Below are positions 55,007 to 64,000 of a stretch of DNA of 64,000 nucleotides, in pieces. Position numbers and translations under genes: made by a program. The DNA is from Blastococcus colisei. Lineage in GTDB: Bacteria; Actinomycetota; Actinomycetes; Mycobacteriales; Geodermatophilaceae. The stretch lies in NCBI RefSeq assembly GCF_006717095.1, contig NZ_VFQE01000001.1, positions 1,364,001 to 1,428,000 on the forward strand, read 5' to 3'. The notes under the pieces were generated by a model. That model was not told where the DNA came from, did no database searches, and saw only the letters and a list, made by a program, of their open reading frames with translations. Each line of letters opens with the position of its first letter. Within the stretch, counting starts at the first letter, position 1.

Positions 55007-56434
55007 CTACGACGATCCGAGACCGTTCTGCCGCGTCATGGCCGGACGACGGCGGAGGAACTCCTCGACCGGCCGGCTCGTCACCCCGCCGACCCGCAGC
55101 GACGCGACCCGCCCGTCGGCGTCCCGCTCGAGCGGGATCAGCTCACCCGCCGGGCCGAAGCCGGGCTGAGCGGCCACCCGCAGCGTCCCGGTGTCCACGA
55201 CCTCGAGCTCCTCGACGGCGGGCAGCGGATCGGGCAGGGTCGGCCGGACCAGCACGAGCCGCCCGCCCAGCTCGGCGATGTCGAGAACGCCCCACAGGCT
55301 GGCGAACCGTCCCGTGAACGAGGCCAGGGGCGGCGCCCCGGCAGGCGGCGGGGGCACCTCGGCTCGCGGCTGGAGGGCGACGTCGATCAACTTGACCAGG
55401 CCGACGGCGAGGTCCTCGGCCGGCCCGTCGATCGCGTTGGTCAGCACGCTGACGACGAGCTTCCCGACCGGGTCGATCAGGGTCTGCGTGCTGTGCCCGG
55501 GATAGCCACCGCTGTGCCCGACGAGCTGCCGCTCGCCCACGGTCACGAGCGCCATGCCGACCCCGTACCGGCCGACCTCCGTGCCGTACGCCGTCACCAC
55601 GGACTCCAGGCGCTGCATCAGCCGCTTCGAGTCGTCGGTGAGCAGCCGTTCGTCGCCCAGGAAGTGCGCCGACCCGTAGACGGTGAGCTCCTCGGCGGTC
55701 GAGTAGAAGCCGGTGGCCGCAGCCATCGCGCGGGTGTCGACGTGCTCGATCGTCGTCCGGCCGTCCTCGCCGAGGAGCAGCCCGGTGTGCCCGGCCGCGT
55801 ACTCGTCGGCCCGGGCCGGGTCGTACTCCGCGCCCGTCCGGGTGAGGCCCAGCGGTTCCAGGACGGCGGTGCGCAGGTGCTCGACGTAGGACGTGCCGGT
55901 GACCGCCTCGATCGCCAGGCCGACCAGGGCGTAGCCGATGTTGGAGTACTTGAAGTGCTCGTTGCGCCGGTGGACGACGCCGGCGCGCAGGACCTCGGCG
56001 ATCACGCCGTCCCGGTCGTGGAACGGCTGCCCCAGCTGCCAGAAGTCCGCGTGTGCGCCGTCGCGGACGACACCGGACTGGTGCCCGAGCAGCTCGCGGA
56101 CCGTCGCCCGCGCGATCGGCGAACCACCCGCCTCGAGCTCGGGCACGTACCGGCCGATCGGGTCGTCCAGCCGCATCCGGCCGGCTTCGACCAGCTGCAG
56201 GACGGCGGTCGCGGTGAACGTCTTGGAGTGCGAGGCGATGCGGAACAGGTGCTCGGTGGTCAGCGGCGTGCCCGCGACCGCGTCCGCCACGCCGACCGCC
56301 GCGGACAGCACGAGCTCGTCCGCGGATCGGACGGCCACCTGCACACCGGGCAGGCGGCGATGCATCGACTGGGCCTCCATCCACGACCGCAGGTAGCCGG
56401 CAGCGGATCGGACGGTGTCGGTGGGGGAGGGCAC
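55007..56434 (-). CDS. Class C beta-lactamase-related serine hydrolase
   Basis: This encodes 475 residues. Serine hydrolase motifs are in order: SxxK (S68-H-S-K71), YSN (Y in FKYSNIGY) and HSGG (near 300). A C-terminal beta domain of about 120 residues follows. No signal peptide is seen, so it is probably cytoplasmic; such proteins are usually esterases or peptidases rather than drug-resistance enzymes. It is leaderless from GTG 56434, with TACGCT 6 nt upstream. Divergent from the gene at 56498. Confidence 0.88.
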   Translation of the reverse strand: MPSPTDTVRSAAGYLRSWMEAQSMHRRLPGVQVAVRSADELVLSAAVGVADAVAGTPLTTEHLFRIASHSKTFTATAVLQLVEAGRMRLDDPIGRYVPELEAGGSPIARATVRELLGHQSGVVRDGAHADFWQLGQPFHDRDGVIAEVLRAGVVHRRNEHFKYSNIGYALVGLAIEAVTGTSYVEHLRTAVLEPLGLTRTGAEYDPARADEYAAGHTGLLLGEDGRTTIEHVDTRAMAAATGFYSTAEELTVYGSAHFLGDERLLTDDSKRLMQRLESVVTAYGTEVGRYGVGMALVTVGERQLVGHSGGYPGHSTQTLIDPVGKLVVSVLTNAIDGPAEDLAVGLVKLIDVALQPRAEVPPPPAGAPPLASFTGRFASLWGVLDIAELGGRLVLVRPTLPDPLPAVEELEVVDTGTLRVAAQPGFGPAGELIPLERDADGRVASLRVGGVTSRPVEEFLRRRPAMTRQNGLGSS

Positions 56435-56440
56435 GGCTCG

Positions 56441-56446
56441 AGCGTA
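56441..56446 (-). promoter_or_regulatory. -10 TACGCT, leaderless start of hydrolase
   Basis: On the minus strand TACGCT is followed by exactly 6 nt and then GTG 56434. Confidence 0.5.
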
Positions 56447-56497
56447 GGGACCCGCCCGTCCTGGACGCCGCGGCGCCCGACGGGTAAGACCGGCGTC

Positions 56498-57109
56498 GTG
56501 ACGTCGTCCCTCAGCGGCCTGGACATGCCCGTGGTGCTGCCCCGCTGGGTCTCCTCCGGCGCGGTCGAGGTCGTGTCGACGGGGAAGAGCAGGGCCGTCG
56601 CTGCCGGGCCCGAGTACTGGGACGACATCAGCGTCGGGCCGGCGGGGCACCGGGGCGGGCCGCGGCCGTGGACCGTGCGCACGCTGGCCCGCCGCGGCTG
56701 CCGTCCGGGGGTGGACGGCGGCTGGACCGTCGACCCGCTGCTCGACCGTGCGGCGGCCACGGCCGTCGTCGAACTGCTCCTCCAGCGCATTCCCCAGGGG
56801 CTGCCGGGGGAGGCGGTCAGGCGGCTGGTGGACGAGGCCGGCGACACCGGCGACAGGGTCGCCAGACGGCTGATGGATCAGCGCACCTGGAGCCGGACCG
56901 AGGCCGACGTCGACGGGCATGCCTTCGTGCTGTGGTTCCACCGCCGCCCCGAGGGGTTCGCCGCCGTCGCCGACCTCGGCCTCTCCGTGCTGCTCGTGCA
57001 CGGGCAGGCCCCACCCGACGTCTGGGTGTTCGCCCTCCTCTGGCCCGAGCAGGCGCGGGCGGTGCTCGACAGGCACCGGCGCGCTGGACAAGGGATCGGT
57101 CCTGCGTGA
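56498..57109 (+). CDS. Hypothetical protein
   Basis: This encodes 203 residues, not assigned to a family. It is soluble, with an N-terminal part rich in Trp, Pro and Gly (VVLPRWVSSGAVEVV) and a C-terminal alpha/beta region (GHAFVLWFHRRPEGFAAV). No signal peptide or membrane helix. GTG 56498 lies 7 nt after TAAGAC. The next small gene begins 10 bp after its stop. Confidence 0.6.
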   Translation: MTSSLSGLDMPVVLPRWVSSGAVEVVSTGKSRAVAAGPEYWDDISVGPAGHRGGPRPWTVRTLARRGCRPGVDGGWTVDPLLDRAAATAVVELLLQRIPQGLPGEAVRRLVDEAGDTGDRVARRLMDQRTWSRTEADVDGHAFVLWFHRRPEGFAAVADLGLSVLLVHGQAPPDVWVFALLWPEQARAVLDRHRRAGQGIGPA

Positions 57110-57119
57110 CCCTCGCGGC

Positions 57120-57287
57120 ATGACGGAGCAGCGCTGGTCGATCCCGGTCGACGACCTCGTCGCGAGCGCCCAGGTGCCGGTCGCCGAGCAGGTCGAGGTG
57201 CAGGCCGAGCCGCAGCCCGCGACCGACTGGTCATCGGGCATGAACCCCTACGGCGACGGCATGTCCGCCGACGCCGACGGCGACTGA
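57120..57287 (+). CDS. Small acidic hypothetical protein
   Basis: This encodes 55 residues, starting MTEQRWSIPVDDLVASAQ and ending in a Gly/Asp-rich acidic tail. No domain is recognised. GACCCT lies exactly 6 nt before ATG 57120. The next gene starts 17 bp after its stop, so all three could be co-transcribed. Confidence 0.5.
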   Translation: MTEQRWSIPVDDLVASAQVPVAEQVEVQAEPQPATDWSSGMNPYGDGMSADADGD

Positions 57288-57304
57288 GCGCCAGGGCCGA
57301 CGAG

Positions 57305-57691
57305 ATGCCCGACGAGACCGACGACTGGGCCGCCCTGCTCGCGCAGTGCTCCCCGGAGGTGGCCGCACTCGTGACGGGCGCGGACGAGGTGGTCCGGCGC
57401 ACCGATCCCGACGTCGTGCGCGTCGTGTGGCCGCACCAGAAGACGGTCGGCTACGGCGTCGGGCCGAAGAAGATGTCGGAGCACTACGCCTATCTGGCCG
57501 TCCATCCCCGGCACGTCAACCTGGGCTGCAACTACGGCGCCCACCTCGACGACGGCGGGCTGCTGGAGGGCGACGGCCAGAGCATGCGGAAGACGACCGT
57601 GCGTTCGACCGACGACCTCGCCGATCCGCGTCTGGTCCCGCTGCTCCGGGCCGCCCGTCACGAACGGTTGACGGCGCTGGGACGCGGCTGA
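57305..57691 (+). CDS. DUF1801-like (YdhG-type) protein
   Basis: This encodes 128 residues. The fold pattern fits DUF1801: a VVWPHQKTVGYGVG strand-loop, a YLAVHPRHVNLGCNYG core and a closing RSTDDLADPRLVPLLRAA helix. The function of this widespread family is unknown. It is soluble and may be read with the small gene upstream. It converges on a frameshifted gene. Confidence 0.7.
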   Translation: MPDETDDWAALLAQCSPEVAALVTGADEVVRRTDPDVVRVVWPHQKTVGYGVGPKKMSEHYAYLAVHPRHVNLGCNYGAHLDDGGLLEGDGQSMRKTTVRSTDDLADPRLVPLLRAARHERLTALGRG

Positions 57692-57695
57692 CCGG

Positions 57696-57988
57696 TCAGG
57701 GGCGGGGGTTGATCCGGGTCCAGCCCCGGTCGTACCGGCGCGCTCCCATGCCCGCCCGGCAGCGGCGGCAGACCTCCTGGACGCCCTGCCCTCCCCGACT
57801 CCGGCTGCACGCCCCGCCCAGGTCACGTGCGAGAAGCGGCCCAGCCGGGATCTGCTCAGGGACAGCCCGCAGACCGTCTCGTTCCGTCCGCGCGTGCACG
57901 CGTGCACGTCACCGGCGGGATACCGGATCCCCTCGTCAGGATCGGTCCAGCGGTCGGTGGTCGCGACGGCCGAGCTGCGCAGTGCCAT
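57696..57988 (-). pseudogene. Frameshifted small zinc-binding-like gene
   Basis: From ATG 57988 the frame reads a compact start (RYPAGDVHACTRGRNETVCG) up to FSHVTWAG near 57815. A one-base shift back then gives GACSRSRGGQGVQEVCRRCRAG and ends GWTRINPRP at 57696. Joined, the product is about 97 residues with one His/Cys group, a CG and a CxxC, like short actinobacterial zinc-ribbon proteins. Without the shift each half makes no sense, so this is a broken gene or a sequencing error. Confidence 0.55.
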
Positions 57989-58030
57989 GTGCGCTCCCGT
58001 ACTCGCTCGGCGGCACGGACACCGCCCAAG

Positions 58031-58204
58031 TCACCAGCCGCGCGGGAGGGCCTTGTCATCGCCGCGCCGGTTCCAGCCGAGCGCGGCGGTGGCGACGAAG
58101 AAGACCAGCCCGACGACGGCGAGCCAGAACAGCCCCTCCACCACGGCCCCGATCACGGTGATTGCCAGCCAGATCACCAGCAGGAGTCCGAGCAGGCGCA
58201 GCAT
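58031..58204 (-). CDS. Small two-helix membrane protein
   Basis: This encodes 57 residues with two hydrophobic segments (about 2-22 and 25-43) and a basic tail ending LPRGW. GGGAGG lies 7 nt before ATG 58204, a good ribosome site. Function unknown. Confidence 0.65.
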   Translation of the reverse strand: MLRLLGLLLVIWLAITVIGAVVEGLFWLAVVGLVFFVATAALGWNRRGDDKALPRGW

Positions 58205-58370
58205 CGAGGCCTCCCAGGTCGGCGTCAGTACCCACCCAGCCTAGGCCGCGTTGCCCGTTCCCAGGCTCATCGCCGTCCCCGAAGCGGACGGGTGAGGGTC
58301 CTTAGCCCGTAGAGAGTTCTCCACAGGCTCCCTACCGTCGGCGGTTCACGGTGAGGGCCGGGTGGTCTCC

Positions 58371-59240
<870 letters not shown>

Positions 59241-59245
59241 CGGCC

Positions 59246-60190
59246 ATGGCCGACGAGCCCTCCACCTTCGCGCGGCTGGAGCGCGTGGCCAGCTCCGCGG
59301 CGTCGGTCGTCGCCCCGCTGAGTGTGATCAGCGCGCTGTTGTTCTACTTCGGGTACGCCTCGTCCCGGGCGCAGTACGAGTACTTCGGCGTCGATGTCGA
59401 CACGATCGGGCTGAGCACCCAGGACTACGTGATGCGCAGCCCCGGGCCGCTGCTCACCCCGTTGCTCGCTCTTCTGCTCCTGGCTGTCGCCGTCGCCGCA
59501 CTCAACGAGCTCATCCGGCGTCGTGTGGCGGCCGCTTTCGCCGACGGCAAGGACCCCGCTCCCGCGGTGCGCGACCGTTCCCGCCGGCGGCTGCGGCGCG
59601 ACCGGCAGCTGGCGCGTGCCGTCGTCGGCGCGGGCTACGCCGTTCTCCTGGCGGGGGTCGCCCTGATCCTTGCCTACGGATCCCTCCTGAACTGGCCGTA
59701 CTACCCTCTGGTCACCCCGCTGACGTTGGCGCTGGGTGCCGCACTGGTTCTCTACGGACGCCGAATCGATCGGCTGCTCGACCCGCGGGGCGCGGGGCGG
59801 CGGCCCATGGCCATGTCGCTCGTCCTGGTGCTGGGCGTCAGCGTCTTCTGGGCCACGGCGACCTTCGCGCAGTGGTCGGGGCGTGGGTCGGCGGAGGAAC
59901 TGGCGCTCACTATCGACAGGCTCCCGAGCGTCATCCTCGACACCACGGAACCGCTGCACCTGACCGCGCGGAACGTCGCCGAGGAGGTGCTCCCGCCGTC
60001 GGAGGGACAGACGTACCGCTACCGCTACCGGAACCTGCGGCTGCTGATCCAGGGGCGCGACCGCCTGTTCCTCGTGCCGGGCGGCCAGTGGTCGGCCGAG
60101 CACTCCACCCTGGTCGTGCCCATGGACGGGGACGTCCGACTGCAGTTCCAGTTCCAGAACGACCCACCGTTCGAGGTCGAGCCACCGTGA
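59246..60190 (+). CDS. Hypothetical polytopic membrane protein
   Basis: This encodes 314 residues with about five transmembrane segments (two around residues 18-80, then three near 130, 165 and 195) and a soluble C-terminal domain of about 110 residues (LPSVILDTTEPLHLTARNV). No family is recognised. It begins 5 bp after the lipoprotein stop, so the two are probably made together and may work in the same envelope structure. Confidence 0.65.
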   Translation: MADEPSTFARLERVASSAASVVAPLSVISALLFYFGYASSRAQYEYFGVDVDTIGLSTQDYVMRSPGPLLTPLLALLLLAVAVAALNELIRRRVAAAFADGKDPAPAVRDRSRRRLRRDRQLARAVVGAGYAVLLAGVALILAYGSLLNWPYYPLVTPLTLALGAALVLYGRRIDRLLDPRGAGRRPMAMSLVLVLGVSVFWATATFAQWSGRGSAEELALTIDRLPSVILDTTEPLHLTARNVAEEVLPPSEGQTYRYRYRNLRLLIQGRDRLFLVPGGQWSAEHSTLVVPMDGDVRLQFQFQNDPPFEVEPP

Positions 60191-60235
60191 CGGGGCGGAC
60201 GCGTCACGGTCCCCGGGAGGGGGAACGATGCCGGC

Positions 60236-61267
60236 ATGGCCTATTCCGCATCCCATGACCGCTACGACACGATGACCTACCGCCGGACGGGGAAGAGCGG
60301 CCTGGACCTGTCCGCGATCAGCCTCGGCCTGTGGCACAACTTCGGCGACGACATGCCCTTCGACCGGCAGCGGGACATCCTGCGCCGCGCGTTCGACCTC
60401 GGCATCACGCACTTCGACCTGGCCAACAACTACGGCCCTCCCTACGGCTCGGCGGAGACCAACTTCGGCCGGCACCTCGCCGACGACTTCGGGCCGTACC
60501 GCGACGAGCTGGTCATCTCCACCAAGGCCGGCTACGACATGTGGCCCGGCCCCTACGGCCAGGGCGGCGGCTCGCGGAAGTACCTGACGGCCAGCCTCGA
60601 CCAGTCGCTGCGGCGGATGCGCCTGGACTACGTCGACATCTTCTACAGCCACCGGCCCGATCCGACGACGCCGCTGGAGGAGACCATGGGGGCGCTGGAC
60701 AACGCCGTCCGCTCGGGTAAGGCGCTCTACGCCGGCATCTCGTCCTACTCGCCGCAGGACACCGCCAAGGCCGCGGCGATCCTCGCCGACCTGGGGACGC
60801 CGCTGCTGATCCACCAGCCGTCGTACTCGATGCTCAACCGCTGGATCGAGACCGAGGGCCTGCTGGACACCCTGGAGCAGGTGGGTGCGGGCTGCATCGC
60901 GTTCTCGCCGCTGGCCCAGGGGATGCTCACGGCGAAGTACCTGGACGGCGTCCCGGAGGGCTCCCGGGCGAGCCAGGGCAAGTCGCTGTCGACCGACCTG
61001 CTCACCGACGAGGCGCTCGGCCGCATCCGCACGCTCGACGGGATCGCCGACGGGCGTGGGCAGAGCCTCGCCCAGATGGCGCTGGCGTGGGCGCTGCGCG
61101 ACCCCCGGATGACGACGGTGCTGATCGGCGCCAGCAGCGTCGGGCAGCTGGAGCAGAACGTGGCGGCGTTGGACAACCTGGCGTTCGACGACGACGAGCT
61201 CCGGGCCATCGACGAGCACGCCGTCGACACCGGCATCGACCTCTGGCAGGCGCCCCGCACCGCCTGA
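60236..61267 (+). CDS. Aldo/keto reductase, glyceraldehyde-3-phosphate reductase type
   Basis: This encodes 343 residues. It matches the YghZ-like/Kv-beta branch: SLGLWHNFG start, catalytic tetrad residues around DLANNYGPPYGSAE and STKAGYDMWPGPYG, and a C-terminal TTVLIGASSVGQLEQN NADPH-binding end. Such enzymes reduce aldehydes with NADPH. GGGAGGGGG lies 11 nt before ATG 60236. The PspC gene converges on it with a 10-bp gap. Confidence 0.9.
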   Translation: MAYSASHDRYDTMTYRRTGKSGLDLSAISLGLWHNFGDDMPFDRQRDILRRAFDLGITHFDLANNYGPPYGSAETNFGRHLADDFGPYRDELVISTKAGYDMWPGPYGQGGGSRKYLTASLDQSLRRMRLDYVDIFYSHRPDPTTPLEETMGALDNAVRSGKALYAGISSYSPQDTAKAAAILADLGTPLLIHQPSYSMLNRWIETEGLLDTLEQVGAGCIAFSPLAQGMLTAKYLDGVPEGSRASQGKSLSTDLLTDEALGRIRTLDGIADGRGQSLAQMALAWALRDPRMTTVLIGASSVGQLEQNVAALDNLAFDDDELRAIDEHAVDTGIDLWQAPRTA

Positions 61268-61277
61268 GGCGGATCGG

Positions 61278-61457
61278 TCAGGGCGCCTTGGGGACGAGCA
61301 GCCAGAGCGCGATGTAGACGATCTCGCCCACGCCGAAGAGGCCGAAGAGCACGAAGCCCACGCGCACGAGCCCGCGCGAGAGGCCGAAGCGGTCGGCCAA
61401 CGCGGCGCAGACGCCCGCGATGACCTTCCCGGACCGAGGTCTGACCAGTGCTGCCAT
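61278..61457 (-). CDS. Stand-alone PspC-domain protein
   Basis: This encodes 59 residues. It is a complete PspC domain: RSGKVIAGVCAALADRFGL, RGLVRVGFVLF, then a second hydrophobic segment GEIVYIALWLLVP. PspC domains sense envelope stress or bind partners at the membrane. AGGGG lies upstream of ATG 61457. The short size makes it easy to miss in automatic gene calls. Confidence 0.85.
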   Translation of the reverse strand: MAALVRPRSGKVIAGVCAALADRFGLSRGLVRVGFVLFGLFGVGEIVYIALWLLVPKAP

Positions 61458-61563
61458 GGTTCGCCCCTACCCGCGATGCCGGCGGACCAACATGGGGCCC
61501 GGTTGCTGATGACCGGGACGCGCGGGATCCTCGGCCCTCGGCACGTGAACCAGGGGGAAGGCT

Positions 61564-62841
61564 GTGCGGGCGGACGAGATCAGGGACGTGTCCCGGCTGG
61601 CGCGACTGACGCTGCGTGGCAGCACGACGCGCATCCACGAGGTGCACCGCGGCATCGCGGGACGGGCGTTCGGAGCGGTCGGCCCGGCCGCGGCGCCGGT
61701 CCGGGCCGTCCACGACGCGATCGCCGAGGCGGCCTACGCCTCGGTCGGGGTGGCCCTCGGCGCGGGTGCACGTGTCGCGGGGGAGGCCGCCGCGCTGCGG
61801 GCCGACGGCCGAGAGCTCGACGATGCCCGCGCCGGCCGGGTGACGCTCGCGATCCTCAACGGTGCCCACGGGGATCTCGTCCGGCGCGAGGCGCCCGCGC
61901 TCGCGCTGGACATGACCGTCCGGGTGGCCGGACGCCCGGTGCCGGCCGAGCCAGAGGCGCTCCGCGACGCCTTCCCCGAGGCGACCGGGCGGCTGGCGGT
62001 CTTCCTGCACGGGCTCACCGAAACCGAGATCTCGTGGTGCTACTCGGCCGAGCGGCGCGGGGAGCCCGGGGTTACCTACGGCACGCGGCTGCGCGAGGAC
62101 CTCGGTCTCACCCCGGTCTACCTGCGCTACAACACCGGGCTGCACATCTCCGACAACGGACGCTCCCTCGACGTCCTGCTGACCGCGCTGGTCGACGCCT
62201 GGCCCGTGCCGGTCCAGGACGTCGTCCTCATCGGCCACTCCATGGGCGGGCTGGTCGCCCGCAGCGCCCTGCACCAGGCGCACGGCGGGACGGCGGAGGC
62301 GCACGGCTGGACCCACCACGTGCGCGACACCGTCACCCTGGGGTCACCGCACCTGGGTGCCCCGTTGGAACGGGGTGTCCACCGGCTCGCCGCAGGGCTC
62401 GCCCGGCTGCCGGAGACCCAGCCGCTGGCCCGGCTGCTGTCGCTGCGCAGTGTCGGCATCAAGGACCTCCGCCACGGCACGCTGGTCGAGGCCGACTGGA
62501 CCGATCGGGATCTCGACGCCATCGGCCCGGCGCCGCGCACCCACGTGCCGCTGCATGACGGCGCCCGTCACTTCGTCGTCCTGGCGACCCTGAGCCGCAA
62601 TCCCGCGGGCCGGCTCGCGGACCTCCTCGGCGACCTCCTCGTGCCCCCGCGCAGCGCCACCGGCGACACGGGGGACGACGACCGGCTGACCTTCCCGCCC
62701 GATCACGTGCACCGGCTCGGGGGCCTGCACCACTTCGACCTGCTCAACCATCCCCGCGTCTACGAGCAGATCCGCACCTGGCTCGTCGACCGGCCGGAGG
62801 GCCCCCGTCCGTCGGCGCCCGGCGAGCGCATGACGTCCTGA
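61564..62841 (+). CDS. Alpha/beta hydrolase (PGAP1/lipase-like)
   Basis: This encodes 425 residues. The nucleophile elbow GHSMGG places Ser226; VFLHGLTETEISW precedes it as the oxyanion region, and a late His in LGGLHHFDLLNHPRVY probably completes the triad. A helical N-terminal part of about 100 residues is unusual and may be a lid or membrane contact. No signal peptide. GTG 61564 has CAGGGGGAAGG just upstream. It probably cleaves an ester of a lipid or polymer; the substrate is unknown. Confidence 0.85.
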   Translation: MRADEIRDVSRLARLTLRGSTTRIHEVHRGIAGRAFGAVGPAAAPVRAVHDAIAEAAYASVGVALGAGARVAGEAAALRADGRELDDARAGRVTLAILNGAHGDLVRREAPALALDMTVRVAGRPVPAEPEALRDAFPEATGRLAVFLHGLTETEISWCYSAERRGEPGVTYGTRLREDLGLTPVYLRYNTGLHISDNGRSLDVLLTALVDAWPVPVQDVVLIGHSMGGLVARSALHQAHGGTAEAHGWTHHVRDTVTLGSPHLGAPLERGVHRLAAGLARLPETQPLARLLSLRSVGIKDLRHGTLVEADWTDRDLDAIGPAPRTHVPLHDGARHFVVLATLSRNPAGRLADLLGDLLVPPRSATGDTGDDDRLTFPPDHVHRLGGLHHFDLLNHPRVYEQIRTWLVDRPEGPRPSAPGERMTS

Positions 62842-63116
62842 CCGGACATCCTGTCGCAGATCGCGCGTGACCCGGGGGCACGTTCGGCCGTTGTCTCGTC
62901 AGAGACGAGGGATTGTCGTCGGTCCGGCCAAGCCCACGACACGGCCTCCGTGCAGGAGATGTACGACCGGGTGGAGGACGACATCCAGGCCGGGATGGTC
63001 CGGCTGGTCGCCCGGCGCACCTCGCCGGTCTTCGGCCGTGACGCTCCGCTCGACGCGAGCCCCCGGCGTTGGCAGGGTGGGCCGCGACGGCCGACGACGA
63101 CGGACGGAGCGCAGCG

Positions 63117-63326
63117 ATGGCAGCCCGGTACGAGTACAAGGTCGCGGAGATCCGCGAGGGGATGATCGGCGGCAAGATGTCCGGCGACAAGCTGGAGAAG
63201 GTGCTCAACGAGCACGCCCGCGGAGGCTGGCAGCTCAAGGCGATCACCGCGGTCGAGGTGAAGGGCCGGATCGGCCCGGGCGGCGTCGAGGGTGTGCTGG
63301 TCACCTTCGAGCGTCCGGTGGCGTGA
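63117..63326 (+). CDS. DUF4177 protein
   Basis: This encodes 69 residues with the DUF4177 pattern: RYEYKVAEIRE, LEKVLNEHARGGWQLKAITAV and a closing VLVTFERPV. The function of the family is unknown. ATG 63117 has GGAG 9 nt upstream. Its stop overlaps the next start as GTGA. The gap before it (62842-63116) shows only a weak open frame without start signals. Confidence 0.85.
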   Translation: MAARYEYKVAEIREGMIGGKMSGDKLEKVLNEHARGGWQLKAITAVEVKGRIGPGGVEGVLVTFERPVA

Positions 63327-63901
63327 CCACCCTCCCGCAGCTGAGCGACGAGGCGGCGGCGGACTGGCTCGAGAGGCACCGGTCCGGGGTCGCTCCGGAG
63401 GAGGCCCTGGCCTTCTTCGACGGGCTGCCTCCGGTGCCGGCGGCGGACATGCTCGGCCGATGGCGGGGGAGCGGCCTGCCGACCGGCTCGCGACTGGACG
63501 GGCTGCTCGAGGCCTACGGCTGGTACGGCAAGGAGGTCCTGGGCGCGGAGGCGGTCCATCCGTTGCTCCTCCGGGGCCCAGGGGGACGGCCGCGGGCGGT
63601 CGACCCGGTCTGGATCCCGCTGCCGTTGCTGCGTGACCACGCCGGCCTGGCGCGGTCGTGGCCGGTCCGGACGGCGTTCGGCCGGATCCGCCCGTTGCTC
63701 CACACCCACCGGCACAGGGCGCGGCTGCGGACGATCGAGCACCGGGGCGTGAGCACAGCGGCGATGGTCTACGACGCGCTGCCGATCATCGACGTGTTCC
63801 GCAGGGTCGGCCCCGACGTCGTCATCGGCGCGATGGACATGCGCGGTCTGCCGGAGCCGTTCTTCTTCCTCCTGGAACGGGACACTGCAGCGGACGTGTA
63901 A
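63323..63901 (+). CDS. GXWXG/DUF4334-domain protein
   Basis: This encodes 192 residues. The GXWXG motif appears as MLGRWRGSGLPTGSRLDGLL (about 47-66) and the DUF4334 end as YDALPIIDVFRRVGPDVVIGAMDM followed by PFFFLLER. These paired domains are common in actinobacteria and of unknown function; the end resembles small-ligand-binding folds. GTG 63323 overlaps the DUF4177 stop, so the two are coupled. Confidence 0.85.
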   Translation: MTTLPQLSDEAAADWLERHRSGVAPEEALAFFDGLPPVPAADMLGRWRGSGLPTGSRLDGLLEAYGWYGKEVLGAEAVHPLLLRGPGGRPRAVDPVWIPLPLLRDHAGLARSWPVRTAFGRIRPLLHTHRHRARLRTIEHRGVSTAAMVYDALPIIDVFRRVGPDVVIGAMDMRGLPEPFFFLLERDTAADV

Positions 63902-63904
63902 CCG

Positions 63905-64000
63905 TCAGCGGACCGGGACCTGTAGTTCGCTGAGCAGGCCACGGATGCGGCGCTCGATCTCGTCGCGGATGGGCCGCACCGCCTCGACGCCCTGGCCGGC
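63905..64000 (-). CDS. ArsC-like / low-MW phosphatase C-terminus (partial)
   Basis: Only the last 31 residues are in the window (AGQGVEAVRPIRDEIERRIR then LLSELQVPVR). The VRPIRDEIERRI pattern is typical of the C-terminal helix of arsenate reductases of the low-molecular-weight phosphatase type. The catalytic N-terminus lies beyond the window edge, so the name is tentative. It converges on the DUF4334 gene. Confidence 0.6.
   Translation of the reverse strand, partial: AGQGVEAVRPIRDEIERRIRGLLSELQVPVR

Noticed and set aside
62950-63165. A 71-codon frame starting QEMYDRVEDDIQAG upstream of the DUF4177 gene
   Set aside because: The first 35 residues look protein-like, but the rest overlaps the DUF4177 gene out of frame and is low-complexity; at most a remnant, too weak to annotate.

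Overview
This window comes from a very GC-rich actinobacterium. Gene order, frequent GTG starts and GTGA stop/start overlaps suggest the Geodermatophilaceae (Blastococcus, Geodermatophilus or Modestobacter); the family is an inference from gene content and order, not from a database match. No rRNA, tRNA, CRISPR array, insertion sequence or prophage was recognised.

Left part (1-33.3 kb), conserved core. It opens with a PspA-like fragment, a cupin, the repair pair nei2 and lhr, and an MFS exporter. Next comes the classic actinobacterial block: DUF3046, recA, recX, ctaD, a glutamate-type ABC transporter (gluABCD), miaB, a DUF349 protein, a dioxygenase-like gene, miaA, dapF, hflX, a PAP2 phosphatase, an exported protein, lexA, a divergent LysM division-inhibitor-like gene, nrdR and the B12-dependent ribonucleotide reductase. 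The SOS circuit is legible: LexA boxes precede recA, lexA and the LysM gene. An NrdR box pair overlaps the nrdR promoter. Between the dioxygenase-like gene and miaA, three 77-bp repeats form a relay of 26-codon mini-ORFs joined by GTGA overlaps.

Middle part (33.6-47.4 kb), accessory. A SARP/AfsR-type regulator faces an operon encoding a multicopper oxidase (with a cysteine-less HMA-like N-terminus and an internal metal-binding insert), a flavin monooxygenase-like protein and a tandem DJ-1/PfpI protein. A second divergent pair follows: a DUF3159 membrane protein and an MFS exporter with a histidine-rich loop. All three promoters that leave these two intergenic regions away from the regulator carry GGACAGC-type heptamers at 11-bp spacing, ending exactly 9 bp before a -10-like hexamer. 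This is the best candidate here for an undescribed, single-regulator metal/redox module. A TetR gene with a clear palindromic operator and a PQ-loop protein follow.

Right part (47.4-64 kb). A glycerolipid operon encodes PlsB and a 973-residue fusion of HAD phosphatase, PlsC acyltransferase and wax ester synthase/DGAT; a decayed fragment of a second WS/DGAT lies at 34.3 kb. Then come a secreted M14 carboxypeptidase, a class C beta-lactamase-like hydrolase, several small or unknown proteins, a polyserine lipoprotein with microsatellites, an aldo/keto reductase, a stand-alone PspC domain, an alpha/beta hydrolase, DUF4177 and DUF4334 proteins, and the 3' end of an ArsC-like gene.

Across the window, at least eleven genes show a NANNNT hexamer exactly 6 nt before the start codon, the geometry of leaderless transcripts; this was used to choose several starts.
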